64,000 nt of DNA, taken from assembly GCF_963675965.1 (NCBI RefSeq), contig NZ_OY780935.1, positions 752,001-816,000 of the forward strand, in the 5' to 3' direction. Every line of letters starts with the position of its first letter. The stretch's first letter is position 1. The notes beneath the pieces were generated by a model. The model was not told the origin of the DNA and made no database searches. It saw only the letters and a list, made by a program, of their open reading frames with translations. This document shows positions 1-9,284 of this stretch, in pieces. The stretch comes from an uncultured Celeribacter sp. GTDB lineage: Bacteria; Pseudomonadota; Alphaproteobacteria; Rhodobacterales; Rhodobacteraceae. Both the position numbers and the translations under genes were made by a program.

Positions 1-103
1 CATTCAGAAATGAACGAATTTCTTTATCCAGATCCTCCAAGATATCATCGGTCACGTCAGGGACAGCAGCGCCCTGCGATACCGGGGCAACCGGTGTCGT
101 CAT
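1..103 (-). CDS. GTA major capsid protein, N-terminal part (probable)
   Basis: Partial gene running off the left edge; only about 34 codons are visible. The start ATG at 103 is preceded by an AAAGGA ribosome-binding site, and the gene follows the prohead protease by 72 bases on the same strand. In Rhodobacter-type GTA clusters the gene after the protease is the HK97-fold major capsid protein (g5). The visible peptide is acidic and helix-prone, as expected of the scaffolding-like delta region removed by the protease. Identity rests on position only. Confidence 0.45.
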   Translation of the reverse strand, partial: MTTPVAPVSQGAAVPDVTDDILEDLDKEIRSFLN

Positions 104-175
104 ATCATCGTCCTTTGCAAGTTCGTGCGGCCCCAACCGCGTTTTATAGCTGTGTCTGCAACACAGTCAGATCTC

Positions 176-775
176 TCAGTCTGCGCCATCCCGCATGGCC
201 TTGCGTGCCGCCACCAGAGACCGGCTGAGCGTTGAAAACCGCTGCCAAGTCGCCGTCTGGGATCGGCCGCCACTCCTCGGTCCGGCTGCTTTTCCATCGA
301 CGGCGAGCCGTGCCTCGGGCAGCATGGGAAATGTCACCAGAGAGACCTCCCAAAGATCCAGATCGCTCAGCACCCGGTGCCCCTGCGCATCCTTATGCGC
401 GCGCCGCGTGCGGTAGCCGATCGACAAGCCGTCAATCGCCCCGGCTTCGATCAGCGCCATCGCTTCGCGTCCACGCTGCAATTCGGCCAGCAGGCGACCT
501 TTGACATAGAGACCGCGCGCATCTTCGCGCACCTCGTCCCAGATGCCGATAGGTTGCGCCGGGTCGTGCTGCCACAGCATCTTGACCCGCCCGCCCCGCG
601 CCTTCAACGCCGCCAGAGACCGCGCATAGGCCCCCGGCGCCACACGGTCACCACCCCCGTCCGGCTGCCCGAACAGCGAGGCATAGCCTTCGATCTCGGC
701 CCGCCCGGTCATCTCCAGCGCGGTTTCTGGACGGCAGAATTTATGTTCCAGTGCAGCTTGCATTTCACGCGCCAT
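176..775 (-). CDS. GTA HK97-type prohead protease (g4-like)
   Basis: 199-residue U35-family serine protease that cleaves the capsid delta domain during GTA head maturation. Candidate catalytic residues match the HK97 protease layout: His70 in the MLWQH segment, Ser118 in GLSIGYR and Glu143 in LWEVSLVTF. The ATG at 775 has a GGAGGGG Shine-Dalgarno seven bases upstream and overlaps the end of the portal gene by 11 bases, which supports this start and translational coupling. It sits between portal and probable capsid genes, as in the Rhodobacter capsulatus GTA. Confidence 0.9.
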   Translation of the reverse strand: MAREMQAALEHKFCRPETALEMTGRAEIEGYASLFGQPDGGGDRVAPGAYARSLAALKARGGRVKMLWQHDPAQPIGIWDEVREDARGLYVKGRLLAELQRGREAMALIEAGAIDGLSIGYRTRRAHKDAQGHRVLSDLDLWEVSLVTFPMLPEARLAVDGKAAGPRSGGRSQTATWQRFSTLSRSLVAARKAMRDGAD

Positions 776-2030
776 GGGCTTCCCCTCCGGCGTCCATCTG
801 CTCAGGCTCCATCTGCGGCGGCAGCCCCAACATCCGGCGCTTTTCGGCGTTGCTGAGGAATGCGGCCCTGGACACGCGCGCCCATTGCGCCTCGCGTTCG
901 CTGGCCAGCGCAGGCACCTGATCCAGATCGGGTTTGAGCGTCAGCGCCTCACCGAGCCACTCGGACAGCCAATGACCCACCGCCGCCGCCACACGCCCCA
1001 CCAAAGGCAGAACCGTCAGGCGATAGAAGGCACGGCTGGCCTCCTGATAATTGGCGTAGGTCATATCCCCCGGCAAGCCGAGCAGCATCGGCGGCACCCC
1101 GAAGGCCAGCGCGATTTCGCGCGCGGCGGCCTCCTTGGTCTTCTGAAATTCCATATCGGAAGGCGAAAACCCCATGGGTTTCCAGTCCAGCCCACCTTCC
1201 AGCAGCATCGGGCGGCCAGCATTGCGCGCGCCCTGATGATGCGCTTCCATTTCGCTCAGGAGCCGGTCGAACTGATCGGCACTCATCGCGCCCTGCCCAT
1301 CCGCCCCCTTATAGACAATCGCCCCCGAAGGGCGCGCAGCATTGTCGAGAAGCGACTTGGACCAGCGCGAGGCCGCCGTATGCACATCGATCGCGGTCGC
1401 AGCCGCCTGCATTGGCGACAGCCCGTAATGATCGTCCGTGGGATGAAACTGCCGGATGTGACAGATCGGGCTTTGCCCCGGTGTCACGGCAAAGCGGTGC
1501 TTGCGCGCGCCCACCACATAGTCATAGGCCATCGGCCAGCCATCGTCCCCCGGCACCACCCGCATCCGATCCGAGCGCAGCACATGCAACTCGCGCAGCG
1601 CGCCAGCCGGAACCGCCGGATCGCGCACCGCCTCAAGATACCCGTCGCCACTGAGCAGGATCTGACCATAGAGCGCCTCAAAGAGTTCGGCCTGCCCCTG
1701 CGCCGGATTGGGACGCGCCAGCAGGCTCAGAACCGGATGCGTCTCAAAACGCGTGTCGGCATTTTGCAGCACCAACGGCAGCGCGGCGGCAGCTTCGGCA
1801 AGCATCTTGACCGCACGAAACCCCACCGGGTTGGCCAGAAAGCCTGACCGCGTCAGGCTGAGCGTGTCGCGCGGCGACCACGCCACCCGGCCAGCCACAG
1901 AGAGCGCCGCCATGACCGGCCCGGTGGCCGAGGCCTTGCGTTCCTGCGGGCGTTCTTGCTGGGCCGGTGTAGTCGGCATCCGCCCTGTGTGGCTCATCTG
2001 ACCTGTGCGTTTCAGAAAATCGAACGCCAT
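765..2030 (-). CDS. GTA HK97-family portal protein (g3-like)
   Basis: Portal protein of about 421 residues; in the family it forms the dodecameric DNA entry channel at the head vertex. The frame extends six codons further (to 2048), but ATG 2030 gives the usual GTA portal beginning (MAFDFLKR) and has AGGAG ten bases upstream, so I prefer it. The body carries typical HK97-portal segments such as NPVGFRAVKMLAEAAA near the N-terminus and PPMLLGLPGDMTYANY in the C-terminal half. It lies downstream of terL and overlaps the protease gene. Confidence 0.93.
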   Translation of the reverse strand: MAFDFLKRTGQMSHTGRMPTTPAQQERPQERKASATGPVMAALSVAGRVAWSPRDTLSLTRSGFLANPVGFRAVKMLAEAAAALPLVLQNADTRFETHPVLSLLARPNPAQGQAELFEALYGQILLSGDGYLEAVRDPAVPAGALRELHVLRSDRMRVVPGDDGWPMAYDYVVGARKHRFAVTPGQSPICHIRQFHPTDDHYGLSPMQAAATAIDVHTAASRWSKSLLDNAARPSGAIVYKGADGQGAMSADQFDRLLSEMEAHHQGARNAGRPMLLEGGLDWKPMGFSPSDMEFQKTKEAAAREIALAFGVPPMLLGLPGDMTYANYQEASRAFYRLTVLPLVGRVAAAVGHWLSEWLGEALTLKPDLDQVPALASEREAQWARVSRAAFLSNAEKRRMLGLPPQMEPEQMDAGGEAHGA

Positions 2031-2178
2031 CCTGTCTTTGCTCCTCATATCATCCGGGTCCAGCCGCGGTGGCCCAGGGACATGCCCCGCGGCTGGTAAG
2101 ACAGGTTTTACGCGCCAAATGCTAAGGTCTGCCCAATGGAGCGCGCGCCGTGACCGAAACCGCGCAACACCTGGCCCT

Positions 2179-3588
2179 TCACTCCAGCTGGCGCAGGCGC
2201 GGCGCGGCGGCCTCCCTCGGGGCGATCAAGAGATCATGCAGCGCCCAGACCAGCGCATCGACGCGATCGGGGCTGCCGCTGCCACGATAGCCCTGCAGCG
2301 ACATGCGCAGCATCTGATCCTCGAGCGCCTCAAGCCCCGTGCGCAGGTGATGCACCCGACCTTGTTCATAGAGTGCGGCAACGGGTTCGGCCCGGGCGAC
2401 CTTGCCGCGCGTAGCCCTGACCGCCCGAAACGGCACCAGCGGCGCGATCTGCCGCAACACGGTTTCCACCAGATCGCCACCCTGATTGACCTCGGCCACC
2501 ACGCGGTCTGCCTCCCAGCGGGCTGCCGCATCCAGCGCGCGCTGCGCCCAGACCAGCGGCGAGGCGGCGGCACAGGAGGCATCTTCCAGAACCCAGGCCT
2601 GCCAGGCTTGCGGAGGGCCTTGCAGCCTGGCCCCCACCACCATGATGCCGCAGTCATCCGACCCGGCATGGCCCGTCACCGGCGGATCGATGGCGACAAC
2701 GATCCGGTCAAGATCGGCAGGCGGCGTGTCGCGCCCCGCGTCCAACCCTGACAAGCTCCACAGCGCAGCGGCGTCATCCTCCAGCAGCACTCCTTGCAGT
2801 TCCTGCCGGCCCAGCCGCGTTCCGGCATAGCGCCGCTCGACCTCTTGCAGAAACGACGGCGCCAGATTGGCCGCATTGGCGGCGGTCGGCGCATGGCTGC
2901 TGACCGTGCTGTCACGCGCCAGAAGCGCCTTGAGCAGAGGAATGTTGCGCGGCGTGGTCGTGACCACCTGACGCGGATCGCGCCCCAACCGCAACCCGAA
3001 TTGCAGCATATCCCAGGCCGCCTCCGGTTGACGCCATTTCGCCAGCTCATCCACCCAGGCCGCATCAAACTGCGGCCCGCGCAGCGCTTCGGGATCGTGC
3101 CCGGAAAACACCGTGGCTTCGGCCCCGTTTGGCCAGATCAGCCGCCGCCGCCCGGCGTGCCATTTGGGTCGGCGATCGGGCGGCGAACAGGCCAGAATGC
3201 CGCTTTCGCCGAACACCATGACCTCACGCGCCTGATCATAGGTTTCGCCGACCAGCGCGACATGGCGCGCCTGTCCCGGCTGGCCCGGGCGTGCCCCCTC
3301 AACCTGACTGCGCACCCATTCCGCGCCGGCACGGGTCTTGCCCGCCCCGCGCCCGCCAAGGATCACCCAGCTGCGCCAGTCACCCGCTGGCGGGCGCTGA
3401 TGATCCAGCGCCCAGAGATCGAAAAGGAAAGGGAGCGCCCGCAGCGCCCCCTCCCCCAGATCATCCAGAAACTCCGCCTGCACCGCGCGCGGTTCGCAGG
3501 CGATCCAGCCGATCAAAGATCTCAGATCGGGCGTCGTCAAGGTCCAGCTCTCCGGCGCCGAGATCGCCGGTCTGTCGTCTGAGTTCAT
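2179..3588 (-). CDS. GTA large terminase (TerL, g2-like)
   Basis: 469-residue packaging motor. The ATPase domain shows Walker A GGRGAGKTR at about residues 78-86, Walker B with catalytic carboxylates in AAWVDELAKW at about 180-181, and a coupling motif TTTPRN at about 210-214. The C-terminal RNase H-like nuclease begins with the metal-binding Asp in VVAIDPP at about 301. In GTAs this protein packages random host DNA by a headful mechanism. It overlaps the end of the upstream g1-like gene by about 128 bases and is followed by the portal gene. Confidence 0.95.
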   Translation of the reverse strand: MNSDDRPAISAPESWTLTTPDLRSLIGWIACEPRAVQAEFLDDLGEGALRALPFLFDLWALDHQRPPAGDWRSWVILGGRGAGKTRAGAEWVRSQVEGARPGQPGQARHVALVGETYDQAREVMVFGESGILACSPPDRRPKWHAGRRRLIWPNGAEATVFSGHDPEALRGPQFDAAWVDELAKWRQPEAAWDMLQFGLRLGRDPRQVVTTTPRNIPLLKALLARDSTVSSHAPTAANAANLAPSFLQEVERRYAGTRLGRQELQGVLLEDDAAALWSLSGLDAGRDTPPADLDRIVVAIDPPVTGHAGSDDCGIMVVGARLQGPPQAWQAWVLEDASCAAASPLVWAQRALDAAARWEADRVVAEVNQGGDLVETVLRQIAPLVPFRAVRATRGKVARAEPVAALYEQGRVHHLRTGLEALEDQMLRMSLQGYRGSGSPDRVDALVWALHDLLIAPREAAAPRLRQLE

Positions 3589-3799
3589 CCAAACGTCTCC
3601 TTTCGTCGAAAGCGTGGTTCAGAGCCTTGCTGAGATGCGCCAGATGGCGCGAGACCTCCTGCGCCGCGTCGGGATCGCCGACCGCAATGCCATGGGTCGC
3701 CTCATCAAGCGCGACCAGAAGGCGGCGGACGTGATTGTCCGCAACCCTGACCAGATCTTCGAACTGACAGTCATCCCCCACAGATGACGAATTTTGCAT
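3461..3799 (-). CDS. GTA g1-like protein (small-terminase position)
   Basis: 112-residue acidic helical protein in the position of GTA g1, first gene of the head cluster. A longer frame reaches 3874, but the ATG at 3799 (MQNSSS) follows a CAGGAGAGG segment and avoids a low-complexity leader. It has no catalytic motif. The long out-of-frame overlap with terL is real in the sequence. A TerS-like role is inferred from gene order only. Confidence 0.62.
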   Translation of the reverse strand: MQNSSSVGDDCQFEDLVRVADNHVRRLLVALDEATHGIAVGDPDAAQEVSRHLAHLSKALNHAFDERRRLDELRRQTGDLGAGELDLDDARSEIFDRLDRLRTARGAGGVSG

Positions 3800-4024
3800 G
3801 TTGTGATGTGCCTCTCCTGCTGATCCCTCCGCAGGTCCGGCCTGTGCCCCGGCCCCCTCATCAGGCCCCAACATCGCCCAAAAGTCAACAAAACATGCAT
3901 TATCAAATAGTTACCAATGCGTCCGCAAAACAACACCGCGCCATCTCCGTGACGTCACTGCTTTGTTTTCCCAACCAATCTTGCCTATAGTCGGGCAGAT
4001 TGACGCAAAGGATCCGCATTTCTT
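3800..4024. promoter_or_regulatory. Divergent intergenic region: GTA head operon and ion channel
   Basis: About 225 bases separate the divergent g1-like and ion-channel genes. The GTA head transcript must start here or just inside. The region is AT-richer than its flanks and contains the ATG-distal part of the alternative longer g1 frame. No boxes could be assigned confidently. In R. capsulatus this promoter is driven by the activator GafA downstream of CtrA. Confidence 0.4.
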
Positions 4025-4804
4025 ATGGCCGCCACCGCAGGTTTTTCGAAGACGCTGACAGAGCTTTACGAAGGCAATTCGCAGCGCGCGCATCGCTTCC
4101 GCTACGGCCTTCTGGCGTTTGACCTGATCACCATCAGCTTTGTGATCGTCACATCTTTTCTAGCACGCCACATCTGGATCGAAGCCATCGACATGGTGTT
4201 CGGCGTCGCGATCCTGATGGACTTTACCGCGCGGGTCTATGTCAGCCGAAACCGTCTGCGGTATCTGACCCGCCCCTCTACGCTGGCGGATGTCGCGGCG
4301 ATGATTTCCTTTCTCGCGCCCCTGACCGGAGAAGGTCTGGGCTTTTTGCGCATCCTGCGCACGCTCCGGCTGCTGCACACCTATCAGTTGATGAACCGGC
4401 TGCGACAGGATTTCAAACTGTTCCGCCAGCATGAAGAGGTCATCGTGGCCGCGATCAATTTGTTGGTCTTCATCTTCGTGACCACCGGACTGATCTATGC
4501 GCTGGAACATGGCCACAACGCGCATATCCACAATTATGCAGATGCGCTCTATTTCACCATCACCACGCTGACCACCACCGGGTTCGGTGACATTACGCTT
4601 GAGGGCACCACCGGGCATATGCTGTCGATCGGGGTGATGTTCTTTGGTGTCACCCTGTTTCTGCGTCTGGCTCAGGTTCTGTTTCGCCCAACCAAAGTGC
4701 GCTACGAATGCGAGGTCTGCGGGCTGATGCTGCATGACGCGGACGCGGTGCATTGCAAACACTGTGGCACAGTGGTGCATATCGACACGGAAGGGCTGAA
4801 CTGA
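4025..4804 (+). CDS. Voltage-gated-type cation channel with C-terminal zinc ribbon
   Basis: 259-residue inner-membrane protein with six predicted membrane segments. An S4-like helix carries Arg at every third position (R109, R112, R115 in FLRILRTLRLL). The pore loop has a potassium-type selectivity filter TTTGFGD at about 183-189. The cytoplasmic tail is short and holds two CxxC pairs (C229/C232 and C244/C247), which look like a rubredoxin-type zinc ribbon. The role is probably potassium conductance; the tail could be a metal or redox sensor. It is divergent from the GTA cluster and convergent with the permease gene. Confidence 0.83.
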   Translation: MAATAGFSKTLTELYEGNSQRAHRFRYGLLAFDLITISFVIVTSFLARHIWIEAIDMVFGVAILMDFTARVYVSRNRLRYLTRPSTLADVAAMISFLAPLTGEGLGFLRILRTLRLLHTYQLMNRLRQDFKLFRQHEEVIVAAINLLVFIFVTTGLIYALEHGHNAHIHNYADALYFTITTLTTTGFGDITLEGTTGHMLSIGVMFFGVTLFLRLAQVLFRPTKVRYECEVCGLMLHDADAVHCKHCGTVVHIDTEGLN

Positions 4805-4853
4805 GCGACTGCGCCAAAGTCGGCGCAGATCAAAAAAGCCTTTACTTGTGCGC

Positions 4854-6044
4854 TTATTCCACGGGCGCGCCAAACACCGTGACCACGGCCGCAAGCAAAG
4901 CCACGGCAGCAAAGAACATCTGATATGCCAGTGACTTGCCCCCGCGGCGCGCCAGCACCACGGCGATCACCGCCTGCACGGTGTAATAGGCGGCAAAGGC
5001 TTTCGACGCCCATGAAATGATCTGAAACACGTCCAGAAACCATGTCAGACACAGCCCCAGCGCCACCAGCACCGCATAGCCTGCCCTGACGGAGACCCGT
5101 CCGCGCGTCAGTTCCTCGACCAGCCCGCCCGAGCCGGAGGTGTCGGCGACCGCTGCAGAAAACTGTGCGGCCAGCGCCGCCGCGACCAGCATCAGCGGCA
5201 AAACCGGGGCCACCAGCGCCATCATGTCAATGATTGCCGTCTCGGAGGTTTCGATCTGCTCCAGACGGAACACATAGGCCATCAGCACGACATAGAGCAT
5301 GTAAATCCCGCTTGAGAGCCATTGCGCCAGCCGCATCGACCGCACCCGCGTGCCCGGATCATATTCTTCGCCAAGATAGCGTGAGGTTTCAAACCCCTGC
5401 ACCGTCACCAACAGGCCGAACAGCAGGGCTGTCGCCGACCAGCCCGTCTCACGCGCGGGCGACAGGATAAGCGTCTGGCTTTGCACCTTATCGGCAAAGA
5501 ACCAACCCAGCCCGACCAGCAACCCGGCGATGATCGCCAGCTTCAGCCCCACCGACACCTGTTCCAGACGTTCCAGCGCTTTGAACCCTTTGGTCAGCCC
5601 GACGATCAGGATCACCATGAATACAGCCGTTGTGACGATGCGCGCGGCCAGATGCGTGTCCCAGGGCGTCAAAGACACCGCGAAGGACCCCAGAAGGTTC
5701 AGATAATAGGCCACGGAAATCACATAGGCAAAGGCCAGAATCCAAGAGGCAACCGCCTCCAGCCGTGCCCCAAACCGCCCGTGGGGACGATCAGCGAGCG
5801 CCGTGATATTGAACCGCACCGCAGCGCCGATGACATAGGCCAGAGCGCACAGCAGGGCCATGGCAACGGGCGTCCATGCGCCATAGGCCTGTGCCAGAAT
5901 GGGGCCCAGGACCAGAAAGCCGCTGCCGATGATCGAGGCCAGTGGCGTCATCGTGGCTTTCCAGAGCGTCGCTTTCGAAAGCCGCGGCCAGAGCAGAAGC
6001 CCGGCCACGGCCATCGTTGCCACAACAATTGCAATCGTTTCCAT
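4854..6044 (-). CDS. APC-superfamily-like permease, substrate unknown
   Basis: 396-residue integral membrane protein with about 10-12 hydrophobic segments. It has glycine-rich unwound-helix motifs of amino-acid/cation transporters, for example LASIIGSGFLVLGPI near residues 36-50 and an ETSRYLGEEYDP segment in the middle. No soluble domain. Substrate cannot be assigned; amino acid or Nramp/SSS-like transport is possible. It stands alone, between a convergent channel gene and mltG upstream on the same strand. Confidence 0.7.
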   Translation of the reverse strand: METIAIVVATMAVAGLLLWPRLSKATLWKATMTPLASIIGSGFLVLGPILAQAYGAWTPVAMALLCALAYVIGAAVRFNITALADRPHGRFGARLEAVASWILAFAYVISVAYYLNLLGSFAVSLTPWDTHLAARIVTTAVFMVILIVGLTKGFKALERLEQVSVGLKLAIIAGLLVGLGWFFADKVQSQTLILSPARETGWSATALLFGLLVTVQGFETSRYLGEEYDPGTRVRSMRLAQWLSSGIYMLYVVLMAYVFRLEQIETSETAIIDMMALVAPVLPLMLVAAALAAQFSAAVADTSGSGGLVEELTRGRVSVRAGYAVLVALGLCLTWFLDVFQIISWASKAFAAYYTVQAVIAVVLARRGGKSLAYQMFFAAVALLAAVVTVFGAPVE

Positions 6045-6073
6045 TCACCGACCCTGTCGTCGCCTGCAGTCTC

Positions 6074-6103
6074 ATGAAAAAGGGCGCCTCTTGCGGCGCC
6101 CTT
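6074..6103 (-). terminator. Rho-independent terminator of the fab-mltG block
   Basis: Nine-base-pair stem AAGGGCGCC/GGCGCCCTT with a six-base loop. Read on the minus strand it is followed by a run of T. It lies 13 bases after the mltG stop. Confidence 0.75.
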
Positions 6104-6115
6104 CTCAAACCTGAT

Positions 6116-7291
6116 TTACGGATTGTCCCGCTGGGCTTCGATTTCGCGCCACTTCGCCACATTGGCGTTGTGTTCGGCCAGCGTCTCGGCAAAGGCATGT
6201 CCGCCGCTGCCATCCGCCACGAAGAACAGATAGGGCGTGCTATCCGGGTTCACCGCCGCTTCCAGCGAGGCCAGCCCGGGGTTCGCGATCGGCCCCGGCG
6301 GCAGCCCTTCGATCACATAGGTGTTGTAGGGGCTGTCAGACCGCAATTCGGACTGACGCAGCCCGCGCCCCAGTACCCCTTGGCCATTCGTGACACCGTA
6401 GATCACTGTCGGGTCCGTCTGCAGCCGCATGCCGCTTTTGAGACGGTTCTCAAAGACCGATGCCACCTGACGACGTTCCTCGGGCACACCGGTTTCCTTT
6501 TCGATGATCGAGGCCAGCGTCAGCATTTCTTCGGGCGTCTCAAACGGCAGACCCTCTGTGCGCTCGGCCCAGACCTGATCAATGCGCTCCTGCTGCAGCG
6601 CCTGCATCCGCTCAATCAGCGCGTCGACATCAGACCCGTCGCGCACTTCATAGCTGTCAGGTGCCAGCATGCCCTCGGACGGCATTTCATCGGCTGTAAC
6701 CGTGCCCGACAGGAAATCGGCCTGTTTCAGGCTTTCCACCACGCGCCAGACGGTTGTGCCTTCGGCCACCAGCACGCGATACCGCGTGTCGGCGGCGGCA
6801 CGCACCTTAGTGTATTCTGCGGGAATGGCATCGCCTTCGTCGCCGACCTCGCCGGGCTGGAAAGCCGCCGCTTCGACATAGGATTGCGTGGCCGGATCGA
6901 GTTCACGCACCTGCATTTCAGCGCGATTCACACCAATACGATAGACCACTTCCGTCCCGCAGGTCGACGCTCCGCCACGGGTAATGAGATCGGTGATCTC
7001 GGCCATCGACGCCCCTTCCGGGATCAGAAAGGCCCCGGCTTTCAGCGCCTGCGATTTGTCGGTATAATCTGCACCGACGCGAAAGATCGACGGATGTGAA
7101 ATCGCGCCCTGCCCGGCCAGATCCTGAGACACGGCACGCATCGTCGAGCCCGACGGCACGCGCAAACAGATGGCCTCGTCCAGAGGGCCTGCTGTGGTGT
7201 ATTGACGCTTGCCCCACGCGACAGCCCCCGCCAGAGCGATCAGAACCACGATCAGCAATGTCAGCGCATTCGAGGCGATGGATCGCCACAT
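6116..7291 (-). CDS. mltG: Endolytic murein transglycosylase MltG
   Basis: About 391 residues. It cleaves nascent peptidoglycan strands and sets glycan chain length at the inner membrane. One N-terminal membrane anchor (residues about 7-28) is followed by a LysM-like subdomain and the YceG catalytic domain. Family signatures seen are LASIIEKET (catalytic Glu), TDPTVIYG, SPYNTY and GLPPGPIANPG. The frame allows ATG 7300, but ATG 7291 has AGGTGG nine bases upstream and gives the usual MWRSIASN beginning. The start overlaps the fabF stop region, so translation is probably coupled. Confidence 0.94.
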   Translation of the reverse strand: MWRSIASNALTLLIVVLIALAGAVAWGKRQYTTAGPLDEAICLRVPSGSTMRAVSQDLAGQGAISHPSIFRVGADYTDKSQALKAGAFLIPEGASMAEITDLITRGGASTCGTEVVYRIGVNRAEMQVRELDPATQSYVEAAAFQPGEVGDEGDAIPAEYTKVRAAADTRYRVLVAEGTTVWRVVESLKQADFLSGTVTADEMPSEGMLAPDSYEVRDGSDVDALIERMQALQQERIDQVWAERTEGLPFETPEEMLTLASIIEKETGVPEERRQVASVFENRLKSGMRLQTDPTVIYGVTNGQGVLGRGLRQSELRSDSPYNTYVIEGLPPGPIANPGLASLEAAVNPDSTPYLFFVADGSGGHAFAETLAEHNANVAKWREIEAQRDNP

Positions 7292-7292
7292 G

Positions 7293-8555
7293 TCAGCCAT
7301 CCACCTTTTTCAGAACCAGCGAGGCATTGGTGCCGCCAAACCCGAAGGAGTTGGACAGGGCAACGTTGATCTCACGTTCGCGCTTGGCGTTGGGCGCCAG
7401 ATCAAGCGTCGGCTCCACAGCCGGCGTATCGAGGTTGATCGTCGGCGGGGCCACCTGATCGCGGATCGCCAGCACGCAGAAGATCGCCTCAACTGCGCCA
7501 GCCGCGCCAAGAAGGTGCCCGATGGAGGATTTCGTCGAAGACATCGTCGCCTTGGCCGCGGCATCGCCCATGAGCCGCTCCACAGCGGCCAGTTCGATCA
7601 CATCGGCCATGGTCGATGTGCCATGCGCGTTGATATAGTCGACATCCGCCGGTGCCAGCCCGGCACGGTTCAGCGCCGCCTCCATCGCGCGATAGCCACC
7701 ATCGCCGTCCTCTGAGGGGGCTGTGATATGATAGGCATCGCCCGACAGGCCATAACCCACGACCTCGGCATAGATCTTGGCGCCACGCGCCTTGGCATGT
7801 TCGTATTCTTCCAGAACCACGATGCCTGCGCCCTCGCCCATGACAAAGCCGTCGCGGTCCGCATCATAGGGACGCGAAGCATGGGCCGGATCGTCCTTGC
7901 GTTTGGTGGACAGGGCCTTGCAAGCGTTGAACCCGGCAATCCCCAGTTCACAGATCGCGCTTTCAGCGCCGCCCGCGACCATCACGTCGGCATCGCCGAG
8001 CATGATCAAACGCGACGCATCGCCGATCGCATGCGCGCCCGTCGAACAGGCGGTGACCACCGCGTGGTTTGGTCCTTTGAAACCGTATCTGATCGACACC
8101 TGACCCGAGATCAAATTGATCAGCGAGCCGGGAATGAAGAACGGCGAAATCCGGCGCGGGCCTTTTTCCTTGAGGATCAGGGCCGCCTCGGCAATCGAAG
8201 ACAAGCCCCCGATACCAGACCCAATCAACACACCGGTGCGCAGACGGTCGTCTTCGTCTTCCGGCGTCCAATCCGCATCGCGCAGCGCCTGTTCGGCCGC
8301 CGCCATGCCAAAGAGGATAAAGTCATCGACCTTTTTGCGGTCTTTCGGCGCCATCCAGTCATCGGGATTGAAGGTGCCATCGGTGCCATCGCCGATCTTG
8401 ACTTCGCAGGCATAATCCGTGGCCAGATGGCTGGCATCGAAACGCTGAATCGTCGCGCTGGCCGATTCCCCCGCCAAAAGGCGCGTCCATGTTTCCTCGA
8501 CACCGCATGCCAGCGGCGAAACCATCCCAAGTCCTGTGACAACTACTCGGCGCAT
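7293..8555 (-). CDS. fabF: 3-oxoacyl-ACP synthase II
   Basis: 420-residue condensing enzyme for fatty-acid elongation, using malonyl-ACP. The catalytic triad is visible: Cys170 in VVTACSTG, His311 in NAHGTSTM and His347 in SSIGHLLGA. The start at 8555 (MRRVVVTGLG) is supported by GAGGGGG six bases upstream; longer frames add an unlikely basic leader. It is downstream of acpP and upstream of mltG, the usual alphaproteobacterial order. Confidence 0.97.
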   Translation of the reverse strand: MRRVVVTGLGMVSPLACGVEETWTRLLAGESASATIQRFDASHLATDYACEVKIGDGTDGTFNPDDWMAPKDRKKVDDFILFGMAAAEQALRDADWTPEDEDDRLRTGVLIGSGIGGLSSIAEAALILKEKGPRRISPFFIPGSLINLISGQVSIRYGFKGPNHAVVTACSTGAHAIGDASRLIMLGDADVMVAGGAESAICELGIAGFNACKALSTKRKDDPAHASRPYDADRDGFVMGEGAGIVVLEEYEHAKARGAKIYAEVVGYGLSGDAYHITAPSEDGDGGYRAMEAALNRAGLAPADVDYINAHGTSTMADVIELAAVERLMGDAAAKATMSSTKSSIGHLLGAAGAVEAIFCVLAIRDQVAPPTINLDTPAVEPTLDLAPNAKREREINVALSNSFGFGGTNASLVLKKVDG

Positions 8556-8752
8556 CCTTGGCCCCCTCATTTTTCGTCTGCTTCTCATTACACGGCCTTC
8601 CCCCGCGATGGAAGTCCATGACCGCGCCCAGCGCATATTTCGGCGGTTTCCCTGCGCTGAGACCCAGATATCGTCGTCTCGACCCCGGCATTCAAGGTCT
8701 TCGACCCTCCGGACGAGGGCTAACCTGCCAAGAGATACAGGCAACGCCAAAG

Positions 8753-8787
8753 AAAAACGGCGCCGCCAGAAGCAACGCCGTTTCTGA
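8753..8787 (-). terminator. Terminator or attenuator after acpP
   Basis: Inverted repeat AACGGCG...CGCCGTT followed on the minus strand by TTTCTTT. It lies between acpP and fabF, about 30 bases after the acpP stop. It would let acpP be transcribed at higher levels than fabF. Confidence 0.62.
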
Positions 8788-8815
8788 AATTCTGTTCGCC
8801 CTGAGGCGCGAAAAC

Positions 8816-9049
8816 TTAGGAAGCTTCGGTGATGAACTTCACCGCGTCGCCGAAGGTCTGGATGGTTTCGGCTGCGTCGTCCGGGATCTCGATGCCAAAC
8901 TCTTCTTCAAACGCCATGACCAGTTCCACGGTGTCGAGGCTGTCTGCGCCCAGATCGTCGATGAAGGACGCGGTTTCCGTCACTTTGTCTTCTTCCACGT
9001 CGAGATGCTCGACAACGATCTTTTTCACGCGATCTGCGATGTCGCTCAT
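8816..9049 (-). CDS. acpP: Acyl carrier protein
   Basis: 77-residue, highly acidic carrier of growing acyl chains. The phosphopantetheine attachment serine is Ser37 in the GADSLDTVE motif. Length and charge are typical. It lies between fabG and fabF, with about 235 bases upstream that probably hold its own strong promoter, and a terminator-like hairpin downstream. Confidence 0.98.
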   Translation of the reverse strand: MSDIADRVKKIVVEHLDVEEDKVTETASFIDDLGADSLDTVELVMAFEEEFGIEIPDDAAETIQTFGDAVKFITEAS

Positions 9050-9284
9050 GTTCTTTCCTCACAGTTTAGGGCCCGATGCCCAATGAAATCTGGCCCTCGG
9101 GCCGCCTTATCAACATGTCGATGACAGGGATCGGTTTCAACCCTTGTCGTCACTCGCCATGCTTCATCTTGGTGTCATGCCACGGTCATGTGTCCATCCC
9201 GTGACGCAATCTGCGCTGCTCATAGCATAATCCTCCCGCGTGGCAAATGGTTTGTGACCCCACGTCGCGAAAGGATCTATGCGC

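Noticed and set aside
4809..4828. Hairpin CTGCGCC/GGCGCAG between the channel and permease genes as a terminator
   Set aside because: Stem is present but no T-tract follows on either strand.
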